DNA of 36,110 nt from Entamoeba histolytica HM-1:IMSS. Lineage: Eukaryota; Evosea; Mastigamoebida; Endamoebidae. The stretch is from NCBI RefSeq assembly GCF_000208925.1, contig NW_001915028.1, forward strand, positions 1 through 36,110. Reading direction: 5' to 3'. The notes under the pieces were generated by a model. That model was not told the DNA's origin. It saw only the letters and a program-made list of their open reading frames with translations, and searched no databases. Of this stretch, positions 1 through 8,206 are shown in pieces. Numbering within the stretch: the first letter of the stretch is position 1; the number at the start of each line of letters is the position of its first letter. Position numbers and translations under genes: made by a program.

Positions 1-742
1 ATTTATTTCTTTTTATATTCTTTATTACATGGTTTGTTTCTTTTTATCATTTTCTTTTCTAGTTCACATTTATTGTATGTTTAAAACATATGATTTATGA
101 GTAACTTATATTTTAATTATTTGTTATTTGTTAATACTTAATTATATGAATGGTGTTGTATTATAATTATATTAAGTTAAATTATTGAATAATCAAATTA
201 TTAATTCTTTATAACAAATGTGTCATTTCATTCATTTGAGTATTATTTAAGTATAATTATAATTTGTTTAGTGTTTGAAATAATTCTCTAGTTTGTTGTT
301 TATTCATCAAAATTCAGTTTTATTGAAAAATCTTTAAAATTGTTGTTTTGTAATTTAACATAACACACGAAATAAATATTGAAATATATGTTTGAATATT
401 ATCATTTGATTAAATCATTAATTAGAATGAATGTATAAATACAATAAAGTGAATATGAATTGATAACCATTATATTGAATGGTAAAAACAAATAACCATG
501 AATTTCAAAAAGGGTTAAAAAGAAAATGATATTATGAATGAATAACATAAATAATGAATAAACAATATAATCCAATGATGATGAAAATATACAAATAGTA
601 CATTGAATAAATCATTGAAATATTATACAATTAAAATGATATAACAAAGATGTTTTATGAAAATATTATTATTTTAATCATTTTATTTATTGTTATTAAA
701 TTAAAAATAATAACCATTTGTTATTTTATTTCAATTATTATC
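1..742. other. AT-rich intergenic stretch
   Basis: No convincing coding frame or RNA gene was seen. The sequence is dominated by A/T runs. It contains a 19-nt string at 480-498 that recurs exactly at 23553-23571. The 3' end of the minus-strand gene lies at its right border, so part of it is that gene's terminator region. Confidence 0.6.
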
Positions 743-1651
743 TTATTTAATTTTCATAACTTTTAATTCAGTTATTTCTTCTTGATATTCATTGTTGCTA
801 TTTCTACTTAATAACATATCATTACATTCTACTTCATTAAATATGTTATGAATATCACCAACAATGCTGACTCTGTTATTAGAAAATTGTACTGAATCTC
901 CAATACTATTAATGACTGTTATCAACAATTCATCATTCTCATTATTCCCAAATACAATTTCAATATCATTTGCTCTTTTACTTACTTTTGGAACATATTC
1001 TTTCATTCCATTTCTTCTTATAATGAATAAAGCAGACTCATAACAACCATAAGTCTGTTCATTAAGTGATTTAACAGAATGAAAGAATATACCAAATACA
1101 TTTGCTTGTTTAGTAACACAAAATATACCAAAATCTTCCTGTCCAAAAAGTTGTTCGTATGTATTTCTTGTTGAATTTTCTATATTACAATATTTGAGAT
1201 GTGGAAATTTTATACGATAACCTTTTAGAGTATCTAAGAACAATTCAACCACTTTACCACAAAATACATCAACAAACCTTTCATTTGTTTTTGCAACTAA
1301 AATACAATCTTTTCTTTTTTCTTTTTTCTTTGTCATTCCATCAGTGTTTGCATTGTAACTAATAGTTAATTCATTTAACTCTTTACAATGTTCTAAATAA
1401 CTTTCTTTTATTTTGCAAGTCTCACTTTGTGAAATACCTTTTGGATAACAAAGAAGTTGAACCTCTTCTTTGATTTTATTTTGAATTTCTCTTCTTTTGT
1501 TTTCAATTTCTGTTATTGTTTGAGTATTTTCTTCAATATGAATATCAGGTACTACAGATATATCTCTTGGTATTTCATCATTTTGTTCTGGAAGATGTTC
1601 TGGTTGAGGATTATCAAAGCCAACAAGAAATGATGAAGATGAGTCTGCCAT
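743..1651 (-). CDS. divergent TLDc-like protein
   Basis: This 302-residue protein is of the Entamoeba TLDc-like type. The open frame runs further upstream, but only from a GTG at 1705; the first ATG is at 1651 (MADSSSSF), which I take as the start. The N-terminal third is acidic and charged with a probable helical segment (ENKRREIQNKIKEE), followed by a lysine-rich stretch (TKKKEKRKD). From about residue 165 there are beta-rich lines resembling TLDc (GIFCVTKQANVFGIFFHS, ALFIIRRNG, ending ELKVMKIK, as other TLDc proteins end in a hydrophobic strand). TLDc proteins elsewhere are linked to oxidative stress resistance and V-ATPase regulation; nothing here shows which role applies. The assignment rests on fold-level resemblance and on genuine TLDc copies nearby. 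Confidence 0.7.
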   Translation of the reverse strand: MADSSSSFLVGFDNPQPEHLPEQNDEIPRDISVVPDIHIEENTQTITEIENKRREIQNKIKEEVQLLCYPKGISQSETCKIKESYLEHCKELNELTISYNANTDGMTKKKEKRKDCILVAKTNERFVDVFCGKVVELFLDTLKGYRIKFPHLKYCNIENSTRNTYEQLFGQEDFGIFCVTKQANVFGIFFHSVKSLNEQTYGCYESALFIIRRNGMKEYVPKVSKRANDIEIVFGNNENDELLITVINSIGDSVQFSNNRVSIVGDIHNIFNEVECNDMLLSRNSNNEYQEEITELKVMKIK

Positions 1652-1694
1652 AGTTAATAATTCACAACTGAATATTAAGATATTAATAATGAAT

Positions 1695-1706
1695 AGTGAC
1701 GTCACT
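1695..1706. promoter_or_regulatory. 12-bp perfect palindrome containing TGACGTCA
   Basis: AGTGACGTCACT is a perfect palindrome 43 nt upstream of the ATG at 1651, between that ATG and a TATA-like CATTTAAA (minus strand, near 1713-1720). It carries the CRE/ATF core used by bZIP factors in other eukaryotes. Use as an operator here is inference. Confidence 0.4.
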
Positions 1707-2199
1707 ACTTTTTTAAATGACGCTTATATTTATTTGGTTAATTTTTATTTGTGGAAAATGTTATGTTATTTGATTTTAAAAAAAAGAAAAATGCTGAAAA
1801 TAAGAAATAATTATTTTATTTTATTTTAATCACTGAAATATTATTTCATCTTCTTTTATTTTAAGAATGATGATAAATAATTAATGAAATGAAAATATTG
1901 AGAATAATATCATTTGTTTGTTATTTTATTTCATTTTATATTTACAGTATTTTTCTATTGAATAGAACCACTTCATTCTTTTATATGAAAGTTTTTGATA
2001 TGTTTAAGAAAAGACTTGAAAATAAAAATTAATCTATTTAATATTTAAGAGATCATATGTTAAAATCATATTATTAATTATAAATTAACTATAATAAATA
2101 ATAAACTTGAATATAAAAATATCATTTTATAACAGAAAACAATACAAATAATTAGAATTATATCATCATTATAAAACATTACGTGATAAAATAATTCAC
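1707..2199. other. intergenic stretch between divergent loci
   Basis: AT-rich, with no gene recognised. It would contain the minus-strand promoter at its left edge (TATA-like CATTTAAA). At its right edge the open frame of the TLDc fragment begins only at 2152, without an ATG. No N-terminal coding sequence matching the intact paralogue at 35173 could be found here. Confidence 0.55.
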
Positions 2200-2688
2200 C
2201 AAATAGAAGAATGGACAAATAGAAAAGTAGGAAATATACTATTTGAATCAGATGTTGATGATTGGAATATAAATACATCAGTATTTGGAGAAAGAATAAA
2301 AAATAAAAAACATATAATAATTATTATTGAAGATGAAGAAGGAAATAAATTTGGAGGATATGTTAATGAGAAAATTGATGAAGTTGAAAGTTGTATAACT
2401 GATCAAAAATCATTTTTATTTTCATTAGAGTCAAAAGGAAGAATGAAAAGAATGATGAAATTTGATATTAAAGAACAACAATGTGCATTTTATTTAAATA
2501 GTCAAACAGATGATTGTTTGTTTGAATTTGGATATGGTGATATTGTTGTTTTTAAAGAAAATAATAAAACACAATCATATTGTTATCAACGTTCATTTGA
2601 ATATAATGGAATATCAAATGCACTTTGTGGAAAACAACTTCCAGAACGTTTCACACAAAAACGAATCATGGTAATTGAAATGAAATGA
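2200..2688 (+). pseudogene. 5'-truncated TLDc-domain gene fragment
   Basis: This fragment encodes a TLDc domain from QIEEW to the natural stop (IMVIEMK). Its frame is open from 2152, but similarity to the intact gene at 35173-36110 starts abruptly at 2200. By eye about 94% of bases match 35761-36110. It retains typical family strings such as LFESDVDDW, EDEEGNKFGGYVN, DDCLFEFG and RSFEYNGISNALCGKQLP. The coiled-coil N-terminal half (about 195 residues in the paralogue) is missing and no ATG precedes the domain; the first in-frame ATGs (2443) lie inside it. It could instead be a downstream exon (an AG lies at 2205-2206), but no upstream exon is visible. Most likely a gene remnant left by duplication or rearrangement. 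Confidence 0.8.
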
Positions 2689-2953
2689 TTCAATCTTGAA
2701 TCATTGAAAATAAACTAAAAACAATGAAGAATATGAACATTTCATTCATCTGCCAATGAATGAAATGATAAATTAAAAATTGACATAATTCATTGTTGAT
2801 TTTATTTCATTTGAAATTTTTCACACACAATGATGATGTTTTTAATAAATAAGAAAAGAAATAAGAATGAAAGAGAAATACAACACGAATTTGAATTAAA
2901 AATAAGTTTTTATTAGCAATTAAAAGTAATAATGAAAAGTAACAATAATTTAA

Positions 2954-4903
2954 TTATTTCTTTCCACTAAACAATCCTTTAAAAGAAAAAAATCCTGAAG
3001 TAGTTTTATGTTGTTCAGGTTGTTGAGATTTAGTAGAATTAGATGAATGAGAGAATTGTTTTGGTTCATCCAAATCAATGTTAACTGATTCTAGAATAAG
3101 AGGTTTATCTAATCCTTTAATTTCTATAACTTGACGAGTTTTAGGAGTAGTAGAACATTTAAAATCAATAATACTTAAAGGAGTAGAATCAAATGAATCA
3201 TTAATATCAATAGCTTGAATAGGAGGAAGAGGGTAATTAATTTGAAGAGAAGAATTTCTTTCAGGAGAAGGTATTTGAAAGAGTTGAGCAGGGGTTTGAC
3301 CAAACTCACGAATTTGGTCTTTAAATCCACTAGTAGTTGAATCAGTAAAATCATTTTCATAAGTTGCAGGATAAAAAACATTATCAGCATCAAAAGCAGC
3401 AGGTGGACGTTGGAGATAACCAAAAATTAAGTCTATCCATTTATTTAAGTTTTCAGAGACATAATCACTTTCAAGAGCATCTTTCATTATTTGAGAGAAT
3501 TGTTGAGGAGAAGAAGCCCAATTAGGTAATTTAACGTCATCAATAAGGTCTTGAGTAGTTCTAAACCCAAAATAAACATGTTCTTTATTATTTAAAAAAT
3601 TCACATTTGAATAAAATTCAGGAACTAATTCTTTTACATCACTTGTATGACTTAATACACCTTTCCAACATTCATCAATACTACTAAATATTCTATCAGG
3701 TTTATCAAATACTCCACTTTGAAGATGTAACATAAATTCAGGTACTAAACGAACTAAAAAGAAAACAACATATGCAGGTGTTGAATAATGTGTTCCATAA
3801 AGGAATAAAGGTGGTGTCATTTCTAACATTCTTTCTCTTAGTTTTTCAAGTCTTTCTTGATTTAGTGCACCAATTGGTTTAGAAAGATCTCTATAATTTA
3901 ATGAATCATTGAGATCAATAGATGAAGATGAATAATTTGATAAAACCCAAGGAAATATTGGGTATTGTGTAAGGTCATTATAACTTCTTCCTGCAATAAA
4001 ATTAAGATAAATTAAATATTCATAATTTGTTATTTCTCTTTTTTTCCATTTATTTATCATTTCATTAAATTGAGAACCATCATCAGCTTTAATTTTAATT
4101 TTAGAAGATTTATAAATTATTTCTTCTATTTTATCACGTTCTTCTTTTGTTTCAAAGACAATAAATGTAGATGACTTTTGAAAGAAAAATTCTAATCCAT
4201 TATGTTGCATAATATATCTTCTTCTAAATAAATAAACAACATCACTTAATACTCCACTTTTAGTTACAATAGATTCTTCAACATATGGAATAAAATAAAA
4301 TGAATATTGTGTTAATATAAATCTTCCTGCTATTTCCATTAAAGGTAATATTTGTGTTGCAAAACAATTTTCTAATATTTTTTCATCAACTTTTTTAAAC
4401 ATACTCATATTTGGTTGTAGTGTATTAAGTCTTGAATGGATATACTCTTTACTATATTCATATATATCTTCTTTATCTCCATTTAAAATTAATTTATACA
4501 TTCTATTTATTAATTGATATATTTCTTCAAAATTTACATATTTTAATTCTATTTTATGTTCTTTTTCTTCTTCATTTAATGTATATGGTTTTAATATATT
4601 ATCTTCTTTCATGTCTGTATATTTATTTGATCTAATAATAATTATATCATTATTGTTCAGTCTACTAATACTACTTATGTCTCTATATTTAATTCTTCTT
4701 ATTGGAAATGATTGTTCATTTGATGCAAAAAATATTGAAAATGAACATATTTTTAATGTTCCTGTTATTTCTCGTTGTCGATTATTATCAATGTATGTAC
4801 ATGCACAATCATTTAAATATTGTTCTCCAGGTTCGAGAAGAAGTAAATTAAATCTACTTTTTGGTTTAATAAATCCATAGTTTTTTAATGTATTTCTTCT
4901 CAT
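2954..4903 (-). CDS. GRAM/PH-BEACH domain protein (FAN-like)
   Basis: A 649-residue protein with the order GRAM-like domain (about 20-135), PH-BEACH-like segment (about 175-265) and BEACH domain (about 275-545). BEACH signatures are clear: NFIAGRSYNDLTQYPIFPWV (301-320), LYGTHYSTPAYVVFFLVRL (368-386), LVPEFYSN (426-433), LPNWASSPQQF (459-469) and QRPPAAFDADNVFYPAT (498-514). This layout is that of FAN/NSMAF, a BEACH protein of membrane-traffic and receptor-signalling pathways. Unlike FAN and most BEACH proteins it lacks C-terminal WD40 repeats; after the domain comes a 100-residue Ser/Pro-rich tail ending FFSFKGLFSGKK. The start is the first ATG, 20 nt downstream of an AAAGAACTTT box. Cellular role by family: scaffold in vesicle trafficking or lysosome-related organelles (inferred). 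Confidence 0.88.
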   Translation of the reverse strand: MRRNTLKNYGFIKPKSRFNLLLLEPGEQYLNDCACTYIDNNRQREITGTLKICSFSIFFASNEQSFPIRRIKYRDISSISRLNNNDIIIIRSNKYTDMKEDNILKPYTLNEEEKEHKIELKYVNFEEIYQLINRMYKLILNGDKEDIYEYSKEYIHSRLNTLQPNMSMFKKVDEKILENCFATQILPLMEIAGRFILTQYSFYFIPYVEESIVTKSGVLSDVVYLFRRRYIMQHNGLEFFFQKSSTFIVFETKEERDKIEEIIYKSSKIKIKADDGSQFNEMINKWKKREITNYEYLIYLNFIAGRSYNDLTQYPIFPWVLSNYSSSSIDLNDSLNYRDLSKPIGALNQERLEKLRERMLEMTPPLFLYGTHYSTPAYVVFFLVRLVPEFMLHLQSGVFDKPDRIFSSIDECWKGVLSHTSDVKELVPEFYSNVNFLNNKEHVYFGFRTTQDLIDDVKLPNWASSPQQFSQIMKDALESDYVSENLNKWIDLIFGYLQRPPAAFDADNVFYPATYENDFTDSTTSGFKDQIREFGQTPAQLFQIPSPERNSSLQINYPLPPIQAIDINDSFDSTPLSIIDFKCSTTPKTRQVIEIKGLDKPLILESVNIDLDEPKQFSHSSNSTKSQQPEQHKTTSGFFSFKGLFSGKK

Positions 4904-4923
4904 ACAACAATATAATAATAATT

Positions 4924-4933
4924 AAAGTTCTTT
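4924..4933 (-). promoter_or_regulatory. GAAC core-promoter element of the BEACH gene
   Basis: Minus-strand AAAGAACTTT ends 20 nt before the ATG. It matches the GAAC element described for Entamoeba core promoters. Confidence 0.5.
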
Positions 4934-5038
4934 TTTTTTCTTTAATTGTTTTTAAGATTTTCATAAAAAAAAAAATGAAATGAAAAGAAAATAACTATTT
5001 AAGAAATGAAATGATTGTTTTTAAGTTGTTCATTCATT

Positions 5039-6085
5039 TTAATTCCATTGAAGAGCATAAACAGAAAGTACTTCATAACTAATAGAATTTCCTATTTTAA
5101 ATGGTAATTCTTTATTATCTTTTTCTATATAATATTTATTTAATTCTTTAGAAAATGAACATTTAAGTACTTTAGTATTCATAAAAGCATTAGTTATTTG
5201 AAATGCTACTGAGAAACATTTATCAACTTCTATGACTTTATTTTCTTTTTTATCTGATATCATAAAGGTTGATCCATTAACTGACTTCTTAATAAAACAA
5301 TATAAATCTTTTTTATTAGTAACAAACATAAAGAATGATGGATCATCTATTCCAAACGAATTTTTAATTATTTTCTTTTGACAATAAGTACCGAAGAAAA
5401 TGTTACTATTAGTTGTTCTACAAATTAACATAATATTTTCTTTTCCATTTATTGAATTAATGAGTTGAGTTACGTTTAATTGTTTTTCAAAGTATACTAC
5501 TCGTGGATTTTGTCTTGTAACATAATGAGATAATGTTGTAATATTTTCAAACTGAAGTCTTTCTTCAAGTCGTTTAAATTCAATGTTTTGTGCTGAAATA
5601 GGTCGTTCTATATCATTTTCAATACCAAATGTTCTTATTATTTGTTCTTCCTTTTTTTCTTCTTTATTACTTATTTCCATTTTAAATTCTACTAATTTCT
5701 TTTTATTTTCTCCTAATAACTTAATTATTTCTTTCCCTTTGTCTTCTGCTATTTTCTTTGATTTAATTAAAATAATACATTCTTCTAAACAAATCATTTC
5801 TTCTTCTCTTAAACGAGCTACACATGCAATAATTAATGGACTAACATGTTCTCTATAAAGTTCAGTATATGTTAATGCATCATTAATACATTCTTTAGTT
5901 AATTTAATGTCATCTTGTGAAATGTTATATATTTGTTGAAGCTCTTCATTAGTGTTTGATGTTAAATATACTAGTGCATCAAGAGCATTAGGAAATTGTC
6001 TTTTTAATTGAAGAAAAGTAATCCTTTCATTTAATAACTTCACCTCTTCAAGAAGTTGTTGTATTTTATTCTTTTCTTCATCCAT
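5039..6085 (-). CDS. coiled-coil TLDc-like protein
   Basis: A 348-residue protein with an N-terminal coiled coil (KIQQLLEEVKLLNERI), a helical middle (about 35-150, rich in Glu/Lys) and a C-terminal beta-rich region (about 195-345) that resembles the divergent Entamoeba TLDc-like domain: IMLICRTTNSNIFFGTY, SFFMFVTNKKDLYCFIK, then a terminal strand SYEVLSVYALQW. The arrangement of coiled coil plus TLDc is the same as in the gene at 35173, although the sequence is very different. The middle helical part may be a B-box-like spacer or an unrelated oligomerisation region. It lies 135 bases downstream of the BEACH gene start in tandem on the minus strand. Biochemical function unknown. Confidence 0.7.
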   Translation of the reverse strand: MDEEKNKIQQLLEEVKLLNERITFLQLKRQFPNALDALVYLTSNTNEELQQIYNISQDDIKLTKECINDALTYTELYREHVSPLIIACVARLREEEMICLEECIILIKSKKIAEDKGKEIIKLLGENKKKLVEFKMEISNKEEKKEEQIIRTFGIENDIERPISAQNIEFKRLEERLQFENITTLSHYVTRQNPRVVYFEKQLNVTQLINSINGKENIMLICRTTNSNIFFGTYCQKKIIKNSFGIDDPSFFMFVTNKKDLYCFIKKSVNGSTFMISDKKENKVIEVDKCFSVAFQITNAFMNTKVLKCSFSKELNKYYIEKDNKELPFKIGNSISYEVLSVYALQWN

Positions 6086-6203
6086 TTTCTTTTTTTAGTT
6101 TTATAAAACATAAATGAAACTAAGAATTAAAAACAAAAAAATATAAAATTGTTTGTTTTATCTGTGAAATAAAACTGTATTATTGAGATCTTTACTTCAA
6201 GCA

Positions 6204-6863
6204 ATGACTAAGATTTACGTATCAAACCTTTCATTTCAAACAAAACAAGAAGATATGGAAAAATACTTTGCAGTTTTTGGCAGGTTTAAATCTTGTATTT
6301 TGATGGTTCACAGAGGACGTTCTAAAGGATTTGGTTTTGTTGAATATGAAACTGAAGAAGAAACAAACAAGGCTCTTGCAGCTAATGACATTGAATTTAT
6401 GGGAAGAAAACTTCATATCCAAATTGCACACCCACCAAAAGAACATAAAGAACACTATCAATACCATGAAAGAAGATTTAATCATCCAAGAAGAGGTATT
6501 AATAGAAAACCTTTCAATAGAAATGGAACAGACGATAAACATAATACCAGTGATAATAAAAATGAAGAAAACAATGAATTATCAGAAACACTTCTTTTTA
6601 TTAGAAACTTACCATACTCAATTAATGATGAAAAATTAAAAGAGTTATTTGCAAAATATGAACCAAAAGAAGCTGTTGTTGTTTCTTATAGGAAAGGAAG
6701 TCGTATTTTTAGTAAAGGATTTGGATTTGTTAAAGTTGATAATAAAGAGAAACAAAGTGCTGCTATTGTTGAGTTTAATAATTTTGAAATTGATGGAAGA
6801 AAAATAATTGTCTCTTCAGGATATAAAAGACAAGAAGGGATAAAATCCATTCATGATGAATAA
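6204..6863 (+). CDS. RNA-binding protein with two RRMs
   Basis: A 219-residue protein made almost entirely of two RNA recognition motifs. RRM1 (about 3-77) has RNP2 IYVSNL and RNP1 SKGFGFVEY; RRM2 (about 130-205) has RNP2 LFIRNL and RNP1 SKGFGFVKV. The linker is basic and rich in Asn/Arg/His (for example RRGINRKPFNRNG), which suits nucleic-acid binding. The frame can be read from a TTG at 6183, but the first ATG is at 6204 and starts exactly before the first beta strand (MTKIYVSN), so I use that. Similar small tandem-RRM proteins act in splicing, mRNA export or telomere and nucleolar functions; the sequence does not say which. It is convergent with the V-ATPase gene, 153 bases apart. Confidence 0.9.
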   Translation: MTKIYVSNLSFQTKQEDMEKYFAVFGRFKSCILMVHRGRSKGFGFVEYETEEETNKALAANDIEFMGRKLHIQIAHPPKEHKEHYQYHERRFNHPRRGINRKPFNRNGTDDKHNTSDNKNEENNELSETLLFIRNLPYSINDEKLKELFAKYEPKEAVVVSYRKGSRIFSKGFGFVKVDNKEKQSAAIVEFNNFEIDGRKIIVSSGYKRQEGIKSIHDE

Positions 6864-7016
6864 TGAAATTAAATAATAAAATTGATAATAAGAAATACAA
6901 TTTTAACTTAATTCAATTTATTCATATCAATTAATTATTTTTTATTTATTTGACAATTACTAAAGATAAAATGAATGTATTAATTCATTTCTTTTTATTT
7001 GTATTTCAACCTTCAA

Positions 7017-7840
7017 TTAAAAAATAATATCTTCATCTTCTTCTCCAACAAGATCTACTGGTTTTTCTTGTTTAGAAATACTTACCTTACCTTGAGCTTT
7101 AAGTTCTTTTTGTTCTTTTTCTTTAGCAGCTTCTTTAATAGCAATAGCTTTCTTCTTTTTATTTTGAATAAGTTTTAGTCTAAAGAATTCTTCCCTTTCA
7201 CTTTCATCTAATTCAGTCTCAATATATTTTACGGTGGCTTGAGTCATTGGAATAACAACATGTTCTAATGCATTAACTCTTCTATTAGTAATTTTAATAA
7301 CAGTATCTAATGTTAAGAAAGCAGTTTGGAGACTGGCTAATTTAACTAATGAATCAAGTGCTTTAAGATATTGTTGACGAGCATTTGCAACAGATTGTCC
7401 TCCTTTTGATAAACCTGTCAAATCTTGTAATCTGATTTCTTGATGAGATTGTGAAAAGACAGGAAGTCTAACACCAGCAATATTTTCTTGTGTCAACTTA
7501 ACTTTATATGTTGAGTTCTTAACATTTTGTACTACCACATGAGAAAACTCTCCTGCAGTATATTTGGCTGATACAAGTGAGAATGATGATGCTTTCATAT
7601 AATCTTTCATTGACATTTTTTCCTATATAATAAATAAATAAGATTCTACTATTAAGTCAATCAAATAATTTATAACCAACAAACTTCAATAATTTTCTTG
7701 AGAATTGACTTAAATTTTTGGTTCAATGCATCTGTTTTTCTTTTTAATAAGTCATGACCTCTTTGTGCACCAACCAATTTTCCTTTGTAAGTTGTTAATT
7801 GCATACGAGTAGGAAAAACAGTGTATCGTTTATCAGACAT
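7017..7840 (-). CDS. VMA8: V-type ATPase subunit D (two exons)
   Basis: Subunit D forms the central rotor stalk of the V1 sector of the proton pump that acidifies vacuoles and phagosomes. The 253-residue product is encoded by exon 1 (7685-7840: MSDKRYTVFPTRMQLTTYKG, then GAQRGHDLLKRKTDAL to KKIIE) and exon 2 (7017-7622: EKMSMKDYMKASSFSLVSAK onward). The join KKIIE-EKM fits the conserved N-terminal helix of the family. The long C-terminal helix (TNRRVNALEHVVIPMTQATV) and the acidic end (GEEDEDIIF) are also typical. Translating only the downstream exon would lose 54 residues including the GAQRGHDLLKRK helix. The start lies 17 nt from an AAGAACT box. Function assignment is firm; splice sites are inferred from frame and consensus. 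Confidence 0.95.
7623..7684 (-). other. 62-nt spliceosomal intron
   Basis: Begins GTTTGTTGG and ends ATTATATAG on the minus strand, in phase 0. Removing it joins the two halves of V-ATPase subunit D exactly as the family alignment requires. Confidence 0.9.
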
Positions 7841-7857
7841 TTTACAACTGGCTTTGT

Positions 7858-7864
7858 AGTTCTT
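7858..7864 (-). promoter_or_regulatory. GAAC core-promoter element of the V-ATPase D gene
   Basis: Minus-strand AAGAACT, 17 nt before the ATG of exon 1. The rest of the 366-base gap up to 8206 is A/T-rich and shows no further gene. Confidence 0.45.
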
Positions 7865-8206
7865 CTTTAATTTGATTTTTGTATCTCAATCCTTAACTCT
7901 TTTTAAAAACAAAAAAAGGGTTTAAAATTATGTTATTGACTTCCTTTTGATTTTTGTGGAGATAGTTTGTTTGGAAGAAGTTTTTGTGGAAATATTGAAA
8001 TTATCAAAGACATCTAATAGAATAAATTAATGAGATAATGATTGTGTTTAGATGATTGAGGATAGTTAAGTAACTAAGAAATCATTTAAAGAAGGAAAAT
8101 TGCTAGAAATATAAAAACATAAAAAGATATGAAAAAGATTAGAAAAGGTATGAAAAGAAAAAAGAAGAAAGTGAAAAACTAAGAATTTAATTAAATTAGT
8201 GCTTTA

